Of a DNA stretch of 64,000 nucleotides, positions 36,103 through 46,306 are shown one piece after another. The translations under genes were made by a program, and so were the position numbers. The notes beneath the pieces are model-generated. The model did no database searches. It was not told the DNA's origin and saw only the letters and a list, made by a program, of their open reading frames with translations. Origin of the DNA: Rhizophagus irregularis (Eukaryota; Glomeromycota; Glomeromycetes; Glomerales; Glomeraceae); the NCBI RefSeq assembly GCF_026210795.1, contig NC_089437.1, forward strand, positions 3,596,001 to 3,660,000, written 5' to 3'. The number at the start of each line of letters is the position of its first letter. Position 1 is the first letter of the stretch.

Positions 36103-37379
36103 AGTGATATTTATACGTTGTAAGGGCTCAAGTTCACAGTATATTCGACTCGTTTGGAAACGACCCTATTCCCAGTATAACAATGCTTTATTTAATAAAA
36201 TAAATCGTTGCCGGAAGTAGCAACTAATACATAAAAAATGCGAATATGTCGCTGTTACAACCTGCAGTGAAGTTATGGATGGCATTTACATTTTTACAAC
36301 AATATGAATTCTATCATATGAAGCTGGGTGTTAAAATGCTTAGAAATTAATTCATGTGAGAACATTTCTTCGCAGCCGGGAGCATCCCCATCATATATTG
36401 ACTAAGTTGCGAATCAGTCTTGTGGAGAATAAAGTTGGTAGGAAGAATATTTGCAAATAACGATGGCCCACCGTTCCTTAATCATAGGCCTTAGTTGGTC
36501 AATTTTGTCGTTAAGAGGATCTTAAGTGTGATAATACTTTGTTTAGTGATATTTTCAGGCTCGGTGGAGATAACAAGAACATTAAGACTGACGCTTCGCG
36601 TGGTTTCGGCCATTGTACGCTTCTTCCTAATTATAAAGGCCCATAGCGAATATATGTCCGTTTGTACAGTTGTAAAGATGCTCCGGAACATAATTCTACA
36701 AATAAAAACATAATTTCATACCTTAATTTTTCGCGGGAAGGTTGACTGAACTTCTACCTACGACCAGTCCTTCACGCTTTATATCTTGTTTCTGGGCGAG
36801 TGGAATAATAAATGGCCGAGTTCCGCAGACAGGAAATTGATTAACATTGTCATATGATACCAAGAAACCTTCAAAAGCACACGTGTACGTGAACTTGATT
36901 CCTTTTAGTTTTCTTCCTCGCCAGTTTCTAAGTGGCTTTGTGCCTGACGATCTCAGAATTGCAAAGTCCTCAGCCCTTCATGACATATGCTTTTGACGTT
37001 AATATTAACTTATATGGTAGGTTCAAAGTCGCAACAAAGCAATTTCACATTCTTCTCGCGTTTGTTTTTGGGAAAAGGAGGAGTGTGGGTAAGTATTTAT
37101 TTCTTTCGATTTTTTTTTTGTCGCACAAGCACAGCCAACTCACGTGTCCATTAGAAATCTCCCGAGATGATGATCGTCTCTTTGGAGTGCAATATCTACC
37201 CGACTGGGATTGACTGCCCTCAAATTCTTCGGACGAATCGCTTTTTGTGCTGAATAGTATTATCCTCCAATCTTTTCACTGGCGCACTGGGTTTACAATC
37301 AGATGAATGCTTGTGACCTTCGGTCGGCCGTTATCCTTCCTTCCTTCGATCTAACCGCACGTCTAAACAGATAAATGCG
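36103..37379. pseudogene. Decayed coding region of unknown family
   Basis: The clearest piece is on the minus strand at about 36970-36740: GTKPLRNWRGRKLKGIKFTY, CAFEGFLVSYDNVNQFPVCG and IPLAQKQDIKREGLVVGRSS are open in one frame. Upstream (37213-36960) and downstream (36690-36490) only scraps remain. GC content is well above that of the neighbouring intergenic DNA, as elsewhere in this remnant cluster. I cannot name the family. Confidence 0.4.
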
Positions 37380-38567
37380 TTATATATGCTATATCTTGTT
37401 CAAAAAAAAAAATAAATTTCACCTCGGCCAATTTCCCGGGATGCACGGCCATATGATTAGTTTTCGTCAAAGACTTTGAATGGCTTTGCCTGATCGTAAG
37501 GTACCCACGAGGTCTGTAATTAACTATTGTATAGTTTTGCGCCGGTGAAGTGTTATTATCGGGACTGTGCATAAGTGCTTCACTGGCAATGTTCATAGCA
37601 TTTGATAAATCTTAGCTCCATGCCATTACCGCAAATACTGCTCCAATTTTGCGCAAATGAGAAGGTAATAAGTCATGTTTCTTTAGGAATGTATTTAACC
37701 ATTTAACCCGGGCATACCTGGATCTCTTAACTGTCTTGAAGAAATTGCATTCTGCATCCAAGAAAGTAGCTGGTTAGCACGCTCTTCGCTCTTTCCATCG
37801 ATCTAGGTGAACGTCCTCCTGATTTCGATTTTTTGCATAGCCAGTTACTTTCCCATCGGCTATGCGTAAGTTTTGAGTTCAGCTAGGCGTATACAGAGCA
37901 TTATCATTATATCGGCAAGAACTTGTGTGTCAGGCATTTTTGATGCATCACACCCATCCAATCTCTCCTTAACCGATTCTAACACAAAGTAGTCTGGACA
38001 ATTGATTCCTTCATTCTCACGTTCCAGACGACGCTCCTTCTGCATTTTATTTTATAAGCGGGTTGTCTTGGGATCAAAGGTAGCAGAGATGATTTTTTCT
38101 GATGCATTCAAGTTGCGCAGTTCTTTTCGAAGTTGTGATAAACGCGATAGTCCACTGGTTGCATTGGAAGCTGTTTTGATTAAAGCCTTAGCCATATCTC
38201 TTACTTCCATTTCACTAAGATTCTCCCGGACGATGCGCTGAGCCAATTCTTCGATAGTCTCTTCTTGCGATACTTGGCATACATTCACTGCACCTCCTTC
38301 CGGTAGTGAATCAGAAGTTTCGCCCGGAGGCATTGCGTCTCCACCTTTAGGTCGGCCACTTTTCTGAAAGGGTACCATTATAGACGCTTGCTCTCTACTA
38401 AAGTTGCATCCATTTAGAAGTCATCGACGCACCTGATCTCTTTTTACTTTAACTAAAGAGTTTGTGCAATTCTGGCACAAGTTGGCTAAGTTCAACGAGG
38501 CTCATTTCAGTCTCATTTCTGGATTAAGATTATTCTCTCTCACGAACTTGGTAACGATAGCAGACAT
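37380..38567 (-). pseudogene. Broken Crypton-like tyrosine recombinase
   Basis: Pieces on the minus strand, in order: MSAIVTKFVRENNLNPEMRL (38567), a linker, GRPKGGDAMPPGETSDSLP, ELAQRIVRENLSEMEVRDMA (38378-38052), ERENEGINCPDYFVLESVKE and LADIMIMLCIRLAEL (38045-37860), DGKVTGYAKNRNQED, SWMQNAISSRQLRDPGMPG, LPSHLRKIGAVFAV (37651-37659 is HLR) and ASEALMHSPDNNTSPAQNYT (37596 on). The spacing of an Arg in CIRLAEL (37889-37887), HLR, the His of MHS (37569-37567) and a Tyr in QNYTIV (37533-37531) matches the R-H-x-x-R-H-Y signature of tyrosine recombinases. Fungal Crypton DNA transposons encode such enzymes. This copy has several stops and frame changes (near 38500, 38410, 38048, 37862, 37790, 37690 and 37610). 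Confidence 0.5.
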
Positions 38568-38599
38568 GGTAATACGTAGGCTGTTCGGTAATATGTAGG

Positions 38600-39855
38600 T
38601 TATTCAGTGATACATTTGGAAGGACTCTTTGAGAGGAAGCTTATCCTATTGCTGGCTACCTTATTGCTGGTTATCCAGTCGCTGAGCGTACCCTATCGCC
38701 GAATGCTTTAATGTTTTATATCAACGAAAGAGGTTACTACCGTGTATTAACCTTCCATGATACGAATGTATTTTTTTTAAAAAAAATCAAGTAGATTAAA
38801 TAATGAATTATATTTAAATTGGGATGAAAAACCATTCATTATTTCTTAGAAAATTTCATATGTTGACTAAAAAAAGCAATTTTATCTTTCACTAAAAAAA
38901 GAAGGTTTATTTTTTATTGTTAGAAAAGAAAATAATCAAAATAATAATTTTTTTTCGGGGAATGTTAAAACAAAAAAAAATAAATTGTTTAAATGTTGCA
39001 TTACTTTTGTTGCTTTGTTCAATGAAGCTTTTGTTATCTCAAAAGCAAAGTAACAAAAGCTCAATGCACGTACGTGATAACGTGATATGAATCTATCCAA
39101 ACAATAATGAGTCGATATTTGAAATATTAATTCTCAACTTTGAAGTATTTTTAGACCGATGAATATCACTTATTATAAGTTTTTATTAATATAAATAAAT
39201 ACCGAAGAAGTAATAAAAAATATAAAATAATACAAAATACAAAATATTAAGTATCCGACATAATAAAATGTATCCAAAATTAATTGGTTGTGAATAAAAA
39301 ATTACCGAAAAATAAAGGCTAAATTGAACTCCCATGAGACTTTATAATGTGATCAATAGAATACAATAAAGAAATCTTCTTTGTTTCGATTCAGATTGTG
39401 TCAATAATCTGATGGCACCTAAATACTATACAAATAAATAAATGTATATAAATAAATATAAAATAAATGACGTACAATGTGACGTTATTAAATTAATTAG
39501 TTCAAAACAGGTAATAAATATTTAATTTAAGCATTAAAGGCAGATAGATTGAATTACTCCTTGTTTATTTGTAAAAAAGGTTCTCACTCTAAAAATTTGG
39601 GTGGCACTATTAAGTTATCCATTTTAAAAATGGTTAGTAGCGAATATCGGAGTTCGAACAACCTTCATTATAAATTACTAATTGGCATTATTCTATACAT
39701 CATAGTATGCCAAAGTAATTTGGCACTATTATTTAGAATTTTAAAAATAGTTAGTATGTTTATCTTTTATGTTTTTTAATGAAATCCAATTTTGTTTCTA
39801 TTTGTTAACGATCGTACTGTACGTAAACAATTATGGAACAAATAAGCATATTCTA
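38600..39855. other. AT-rich intergenic stretch
   Basis: No gene is supported. Near 38995-39065 an imperfect hairpin pairs CTTTTGTTGCTTTG with CAAAGTAACAAAAG. The 76-codon open frame at 39549 has no recognisable product and no splice or promoter context. Confidence 0.5.
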
Positions 39856-39952
39856 TGGCCCGCCGTAGTTACAAAAAGGTTGATGAAAAATCATCATGGT
39901 GCAATGGTGCATGATGATTTTTCATCAACCTTTTTGTAACTACGGCGGGCCA
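39856..39952. mobile_element. Perfect 97-bp palindromic MITE
   Basis: Arms of 43 bp are perfectly complementary: TGGCCCGCCGTAGTTAC onward to ATCATCAT on the left, its exact reverse complement on the right, around a loop of about 13 bp. TA flanks both ends (39854-39855, 39953-39954). Perfect arms suggest recent insertion or folding-driven repair. Its ends match none of the other elements in this window. Confidence 0.85.
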
Positions 39953-40123
39953 TAATATTCTCATGGAATAACAAATTCATTTCATTGTCATTTGAAGAAC
40001 CAAATCTTTTGATATAACTTCGTTAATATTTCCATATATTAATTAGCAGTATCGATTATCCTTTGTAATTCTCGTTCATTATTTCCGTATCTTGGTTAGT
40101 AGATTGTAGTAATTCGGATCTTG

Positions 40124-40131
40124 TATAAATA
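40124..40131 (+). promoter_or_regulatory. TATA box of the lysozyme gene
   Basis: TATAAATA sits 74 bp before the ATG at 40198. Confidence 0.5.
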
Positions 40132-40197
40132 TGCCTGCATTACTGAAATAAAATCTCACTTTTTTCACAAGAAGAATTTTATAATAACATTGTCAAA

Positions 40198-40704
40198 ATG
40201 TCACGTAGAATTAATGTCGAAGGATTAAACCTTATCAAAAAAATTTGAAGTATTTAAGGAAAATTTTTACGATGACCCAGTGGTAAGTTCGATTGTACAG
40301 TACGTCGGGTGTGACTGAAATAACATTGTTTATTACATTAGGGCATTACAACTATTGGATATGGTCATAACTGCAAAGCTAATAAAGACAGCGATAAAAT
40401 TAAAGCTCCTATCTCCATTAAAGAAGCTGAAGAATTACTTAGAAAGGATTTAGTCAAGTTTGAAGATTACGTTAATAAACAAGTTCCAGAACTTAATTCA
40501 AATCAATTCTCCGCCGTGGTTTCTTTCGCGTACAACCTTGGCTGTGACAAGCTTAGGACATCCATATTGCTTAAAAAGCTCAAAGCAGGTGATACTCAAG
40601 GTGCTTCAGAAGAGTTTGGCAGGTGGGTACATGCTAAAAGAAAAAGGTTGCCTGGCTTGGTAAGACGTCGCGAGGACGAGAGACAGTTATTTTTGAAAAA
40701 GTGA
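40198..40704 (+). CDS. T4-type lysozyme (GH24 muramidase), 2 exons
   Basis: Exon 1 (40198-40282) starts MSRRINVEGLNLIKK; a GTAAGT donor at 40283 and an AG at 40340-40341 remove a 59-bp intron; exon 2 (40342-40704) continues GITTIGYGH to a TGA. The expected length is about 148 aa, normal for phage T4/P22-type lysozymes. Around the splice the sequence carries a Glu in FEVF, an Asp nine residues later in YDDP and a Thr fifteen residues later in ITTIGYGH, the spacing of T4 Glu11-Asp20-Thr26. SFAYNLG and GRWVHAK are further family motifs. It would hydrolyse bacterial peptidoglycan. As written, the A7 run at 40239-40245 in exon 1 puts the Glu one base out of frame, so this is a pseudogene, a strain allele or a sequencing error. 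There is no signal peptide in exon 1. Likely acquired from bacteria or phage, then given an intron and TATA box. Confidence 0.8.
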
Positions 40705-42551
40705 TGGCTTTTAACTATGAAATATTTTAAATTTGTTATTAATAGTTATAAAAATCAATATTAGCGTCTTATTAAAAGTTTTTATCATATCAATACAAAT
40801 TAAGAATAAATACTGAATACTCGTTTTTTATATAATTATTTTATATATTTATGAATTCACTCCTTAAAATTTATCATATTCAATTAGCAACTAGCATGAT
40901 TTAACATTATAAAAAATAACTTTAAAAAAGTACTAGGAACCTTTATATTCTCGCCGTGACTCGAAGAAACTACAGATTGTTTTTACTTAGATAATATTGA
41001 TGTTGAAATTATTTCGAAAGAAATTTATCTTATTCCTTAAGCGTTTAATTGTAGAACTACCACTAGATGCACTCTCCTTAAAGTGAACCATTCAAAATCC
41101 CAACGCTCACAATCCTGACAAATTACAAACCCGATATCCTGAAATCCCCTATACTCATTATCGCAAATACTAATAATTTTATAAAATTAATTTATATTTA
41201 TTATTATGTATAATTTCTATAGTATTATGCAAAATGGTCGCTTCCATATGTAATGATTTTGATAATCTATTGAGTACCAGAATAATAAATATTGGGCAAT
41301 AAGTGTCAGGCTTTTTATTAGAAAGAAAATAAAATTTTATAGAAAATGATAATAGCGTAATAAGTATTCAAAAAGGAAATGTGAGAGAGGTAAGTAAAAA
41401 ATACAATGTAATTATTATGATATATTTATTGCCTCCTATGTATGAAAAAAAAATTTGTGAACATCTATTAGTAAATAAGAATTTAAAGTTGCAAGTTTTA
41501 ATTTGAATATACCATCTACCCCAAAAACTTGCTTCCCGTGGATCCGGCTAAATCTACGCTTAAAGAAAAAATCAGCAAAATTACCTAAGTTATTTGATAT
41601 CATTGTTCGTTTTATTTATTCTTTCTTGTAGCTTTATAGTTTATATAGATTATAATATTTTCCAAAGTTTATTGTCTAAATGTAAGCATTTGAAACATAT
41701 TCAAAAAAAAAAATGACGAAAAGTTAACATTTTTTTTAAAAAAAATTTGAAGTTTCAAGTAGTCAAACCCGAAATCTTCCTGGAATCCAAAGAATCAGAA
41801 CTGACCTTTATTAAAAACAGATGGATTAAAAAAAAAAATTAAATTAAAGTTTTGATGCTTCTCATTAAAAACTTACTGATCCAAATAGTTACCCGAGGAA
41901 GCCCGATATCTAAAAAGTAAAAGGAAAGAATCATTTAGTTCTTCAAAAGAAAGTAAAAAAAAAAATTTTTTAAAGAAAATATTTTGAAGTGAAACTGAAA
42001 AATGAAAGTTCTGATTTCATTTTCAATTTTGGTCATGATATCGGTTTCATTCTCATAAATAAAGGAAAAATAAGCTTTTTTAATAGTCGTGGAAACAAAG
42101 AATGCCGAAAGGCTTGTACAATGTGCCTAGCTTTTTAATTGTAGTATCGTCTCGCTCGATCATACTAACCAGGGAGGTTACATTCTTTTTATTACTAAAT
42201 TTGTAAACTGATTTAAGAATTATTAATAAGTGTGACAATTTGATTCTTGATTCATAGTTTACATAAAAACCATAAAGAAAAAATTTATAGAATAACTACC
42301 GTATATAAACTGCGACGCGAATAAATTTGTGTATTATCCTTTTAACTGAGAAAAACAAAGCTTTTTTATTTAAATTTTTTATTTGCAATAACAATATTTT
42401 TTACTTTTTTTAATCTACTCGCTCCTTTTACTAATTTGCTTGTAAAAATCGATAATGTTGATTAAAAAATATATATATAAATAAATAAATTGTTTGATAA
42501 TAAATGTAAATAATGTTTGACTCAAAATAATATTTTACAAAGGACAATGTT
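40705..42551. other. AT-rich intergenic stretch
   Basis: No gene seen on either strand. Many A/T homopolymers; the low-complexity ATATATAA run near 42470 is typical of the flanks of genes here. Confidence 0.6.
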
Positions 42552-44842
42552 TTAAACGGAAATTACGAATGTTGCATTTGTTATTTTTCCTTGCTGATTT
42601 TTTGCATAAGCACGAATTTCCATTTGACCAAACGTTAGCGTGAAACTTATTGTTCTCTGAAATCCGAGACGTGGATTCGGGAAATCCAATTTTAATTTCC
42701 CAACTTTTTTCATTCCAGGCTCATCACAATAAGTTGCTTCATTCGCGGTTGTAGAATATATTTCCATCAAAAGTTCTGTTTGATTTGCAAAACTAGGGCG
42801 TAATTCGAATCCAAATTCTTGATCAACGTCAACTTCAACACCTTTTTCAACTAAACGTCTGAATTTAAAGATTCTATTATGCGTTTGTCGTCTTTCCGGT
42901 GGGTCGCCAGGTTTCCTATAAATTTTAATTAAGTTATTCAATACTAAGTCTTTCTTTCTTTTTTCAAAAAAAAAAAGAAAAGAAAAAAAAACAAATCATA
43001 CCATAGTGGAGCCAATTCGATTCCATATGTTAAAGGTAGCCTTCTGGTTTTAATTTTCTTCATATTAAGACCATATTCAAGCGCTTTAATTTTGTAATAA
43101 ATTATTTAGATTTATCAATAAACAAAAATTATAATGCCAATATACGATTACCTCCTCTGAGAGTGGCAGCCGCTGGTTGGGGTGGTACGAAAATATTATT
43201 ATTCTTGACTTTATTCGAAAATTCTTCTCTAATTCTTTTTTGTAAATACTTAGATACACTAAAACCTCCTACCAAGAACATAGCAGAAATGGGACCACTA
43301 TTATTAAGTTGTTCACGTATTAATTTAATAATCTTATTAATTACAGGATCAAACATTCTTTTTACGTCAACAAATTTAAGTTCTATGGTCCAATCATCAT
43401 TTTCCAATTGTTCTAATTTATCACCCGTAACATATTGTTTTATAATTGGACAAACATCTTCTAAATCCAATTCGAAAGTTTTATACTCTTCTTTATTTCC
43501 CGTAAATAAAAACTTTACTTTTTTACAAAATTCTTGAACCATATATTGTAGTTGTCCATGATGTTTTTCTTGAAGCAATGTCAAAACAGAAGGTCCTATT
43601 TTCCCTCCGATAAAAGCAAGAAAACCTTTGTCAACATTAACTCCTCCGCAAAATCCACATGCTCTAATTGTTTTTTCTCCTAATTTGTCATTTTTCAATA
43701 ACTGCCGTGTGGTTAAATCCACTGTGCCACTTCCACAATCAACAGTTAAGAAGTTGGCTAACCAAAATATATTAGTAATTAATTCATACTCTGAAATAAG
43801 CATTAAAAAAATCAAATATACTTACTTCCCACAATATTTAAAGTATGCTCAAACAATTTCATGCAGTATATAGCTTTTTTATTTATTTAATTATTTATTT
43901 ATTGAAAGAAAAACGTTAGATAAATTTCAAATAATAATTTTGAACTTGTTAAAATAGCCTACCGGCTGCCTCAGCTATTGAAACCAAAATGAAAAAGTTA
44001 ATTGATTATTTTATAAATTAAAATCGGATATAAGACGTTAACATTTAATTATAAACTCACGTTCAGTAGTAAACTGTAATTTTTTAGAACTTCTTACGTT
44101 AATTAAACCTGCTTCATAAATACATTCCCTCATTATTGCCTTCGCTTGATCGGAGAATCCTGCGGGAACTGTTAATATGATCAAAACTTGTTTCATGAAT
44201 TTTACATTCGGCCATCTAGTTGTTATTGTCTCCTTGATTAACTATTTATAAAGAAATCCAATAAAAATGAAAAAAAAATTTCAATCAACAAAAAAAGATC
44301 ATACTTAAATAAATACAAAAATGCTTACTTCTCCCATACATTTCAAGTAGTCAGTGATGGCTTTCTTATAATTTATGCCTTTAGGCAAAACAGGTTTCTC
44401 ATTATCGGGAATATTAGATAAATGTAATTTAAAACGCTCAACCGGTTCTGAAACAAACTGATTTTTTGATTTTCCTTTACTTTTTATTGGTTTAGCTAAC
44501 GCTGGATAACCCCATTCTTCGACAAATTTAAAATTTTTGTCATATTTTAATGCTGTATTTGTTTTTAATTGACCGATTTGGTCGGGCCAACTATCATTCG
44601 TGATAATTTCGGGATTTACTGTACGTGCATATGCGAATCCCTAAAAATTTTGCGATGATTTATGAAAATTCAATAGTTTAAAATAAGAAGATTAAATAGA
44701 ATAACTTACAGAATATGTTGTTCCAAAATCTCTTGGTTTGAATAAATGAATTTTTTTAGCAATGATTTTCTAAATAATAACAGTATTTAAAAAATGAATT
44801 TAGATAATTACCAATGGATACTACGACAAGAACATCATCCAT
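42552..44842 (-). CDS. HSPA12-like Hsp70 ATPase, 9 exons
   Basis: Exons 44842-44812, 44729-44710, 44640-44329, 44241-44061, 43974-43963, 43873-43826, 43757-43152, 43083-43002 and 42915-42552 join by GT-AG introns into 551 aa with no break. The actin/Hsp70 ATPase fold is clear: phosphate-1 motif IDFGTTYSGFAYA (from residue 10), ILTVPAGFSDQAK, TTEPEAAAIYCM, phosphate-2 motif VDCGSGTVDLT (207-217), and the adenosine motif MFLVGGFSVSKYLQ. A beta-rich tail (FGQMEIRAYAKNQQ) ends the protein; the classic Hsp70 substrate domain and an EEVD end are absent, as in the HSPA12 group. These proteins are thought to act as ATP-dependent chaperone-like sensors in the cytosol, and are greatly expanded in AM fungi. 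Two exons are tiny (20 and 12 nt). Expression and intactness look sound. Confidence 0.9.
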
Positions 44843-44849
44843 TTATGGA

Positions 44850-44955
44850 AAAAAGAGTCCAGAGAATTCTATCAAAGGAAAAAAAAAAGCAAGAAATGAA
44901 AAAGTTCAACGAATTCTATCAGAGAAAAAGGAAAAACAGAAATGAAAAAAGTCCG
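44850..44955. repeat. Two-unit tandem repeat upstream of the HSPA12-like gene
   Basis: Two imperfect units of about 50 bp share GAATTCTATCA, a run of AAAGGAAAAA and AGAAATGAAAAAAGT. They lie just upstream of the start of the gene on the minus strand and overlap its probable promoter region. Confidence 0.6.
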
Positions 44956-45290
44956 AATAGATAAATAAATAAATAAATACGAATATGTTTAAGATCTGAT
45001 TCGTTCTCGTCACGTTTGTTGTAACACCAAATTTCACCCACGTGACCTAATAATATTCATCACACCCCACTGCGTTTTCAATGTTTATATTTATCTGAGG
45101 ACTTGGTTTTTTTGATTCACAAAATTATTTTTTTCACATCCCCTTAAATGTCATCGGTCACATGGGTAAAATTTTAATTATAAAATTGGTGGTGTTACTA
45201 CTTACTACGATAAATGCAAAATGATTCCGTGTCACATTATACCCGCTATTAACGTTTTTGTCTCTGTGTTATATATCAGCAAGTGATGTA

Positions 45291-46306
45291 CTACAGCATA
45301 GCGGACATCCTTATATCACCTTGCCGATCATTTGCCGATCATTTGCCGATCATATATTTGTATTTTATTAAAAAAACTAATTTTTGAAAGAAATATGACG
45401 AAATAAATAACTAGACAAAATGAAAAGCGTCATGTTGTTACACAGCTCTGAATTATATGACGATTTGCATGATTTTTTAATTTTTACATTATAGATTATT
45501 GATATGTGATTATTTGGAATCATCAACTTAAAATTGATGGCAGAAGCCGAATATTCATGGCAGAAACTTAAAACTTTGTAAAATTACTTCTTATATTATG
45601 TATAACTAGCCGTGACCCGTTGCTCTGCAACGACATACACGTGGTCGGTACGACGGTTAAATGTTATACGCGATTTTATACAGTCTTTCGGGTGCACAGG
45701 TATAAATTCGTAGTCTAAACGTTACGGATACACAGGTATAAATTGTAGTCTAAACGTTACGGGAACACAGATATAAATATGTAATCTAAACGTGACTGTC
45801 ACACAGGAAAACAATTAGTATTATACTGTATAGTAGATTTATGACAAAAATAATGCAATTATATAACCCATAATGCAGAAGTTTTATCAGTAGAGAATTT
45901 AGTGTATAATATTATAAATTTAATAAATAAATATCACGAACTTTAATGATTTAATGCCACAAAATTTATTTACGTAATTAAATAAATGCCACAAAGCTTG
46001 AGCCACAAAATTAAATCAATATTATAAATGCATAAATATACGCTACTAATTATTTTTTTGCTTAAATTTAAATTTATCTCAAATTTACATTAATTTAATA
46101 TTTATTAAATATAAATTTAAATCTAAAAAATGTTAAATAATAATACACAAACTTGTGTATTAAAAGAAGTTTATTTGCAAAATTTGAGCATGTATTATTA
46201 CGCAAAATTTATAAATAACGGTATTATTCTATGTGATAAGATTGAATAAGTGATCGACAAATGATCGTCAAAATTGTGATAAAATGAGGATGTCCGCTAT
46301 GCTATG
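45291..46306. mobile_element. Non-autonomous DNA transposon of about 1 kb
   Basis: Long imperfect terminal inverted repeats of about 60 bp: left CTACAGCATAGCGGACATCC, then TTATATCACC and several GATCATTTGCC units; right its mirror ending GGATGTCCGCTATGCTATG. TA is present outside both ends (45289-45290, 46307-46308). The interior is AT-rich and includes a 38-bp minisatellite (about 45690-45810, three units with CACAGGTATAAAT and GTCTAAACGTTACGG). A CTAGCCGTGACCCGTTGCTC segment at about 45607 could be a nested piece. No transposase. Confidence 0.65.

Noticed and set aside
35512-36220. Plus-strand frames of 133 and 139 codons
   Set aside because: They are antisense to the broken coiled-coil family gene, which has recognisable domains on the minus strand.
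39549-39779. 76-codon plus-strand frame
   Set aside because: Low-complexity composition, starts at a non-ATG codon, and no promoter or splice signals nearby.
43163-43537. 124-codon plus-strand frame
   Set aside because: Antisense of the Hsp70 ATPase exon at 43757-43152.
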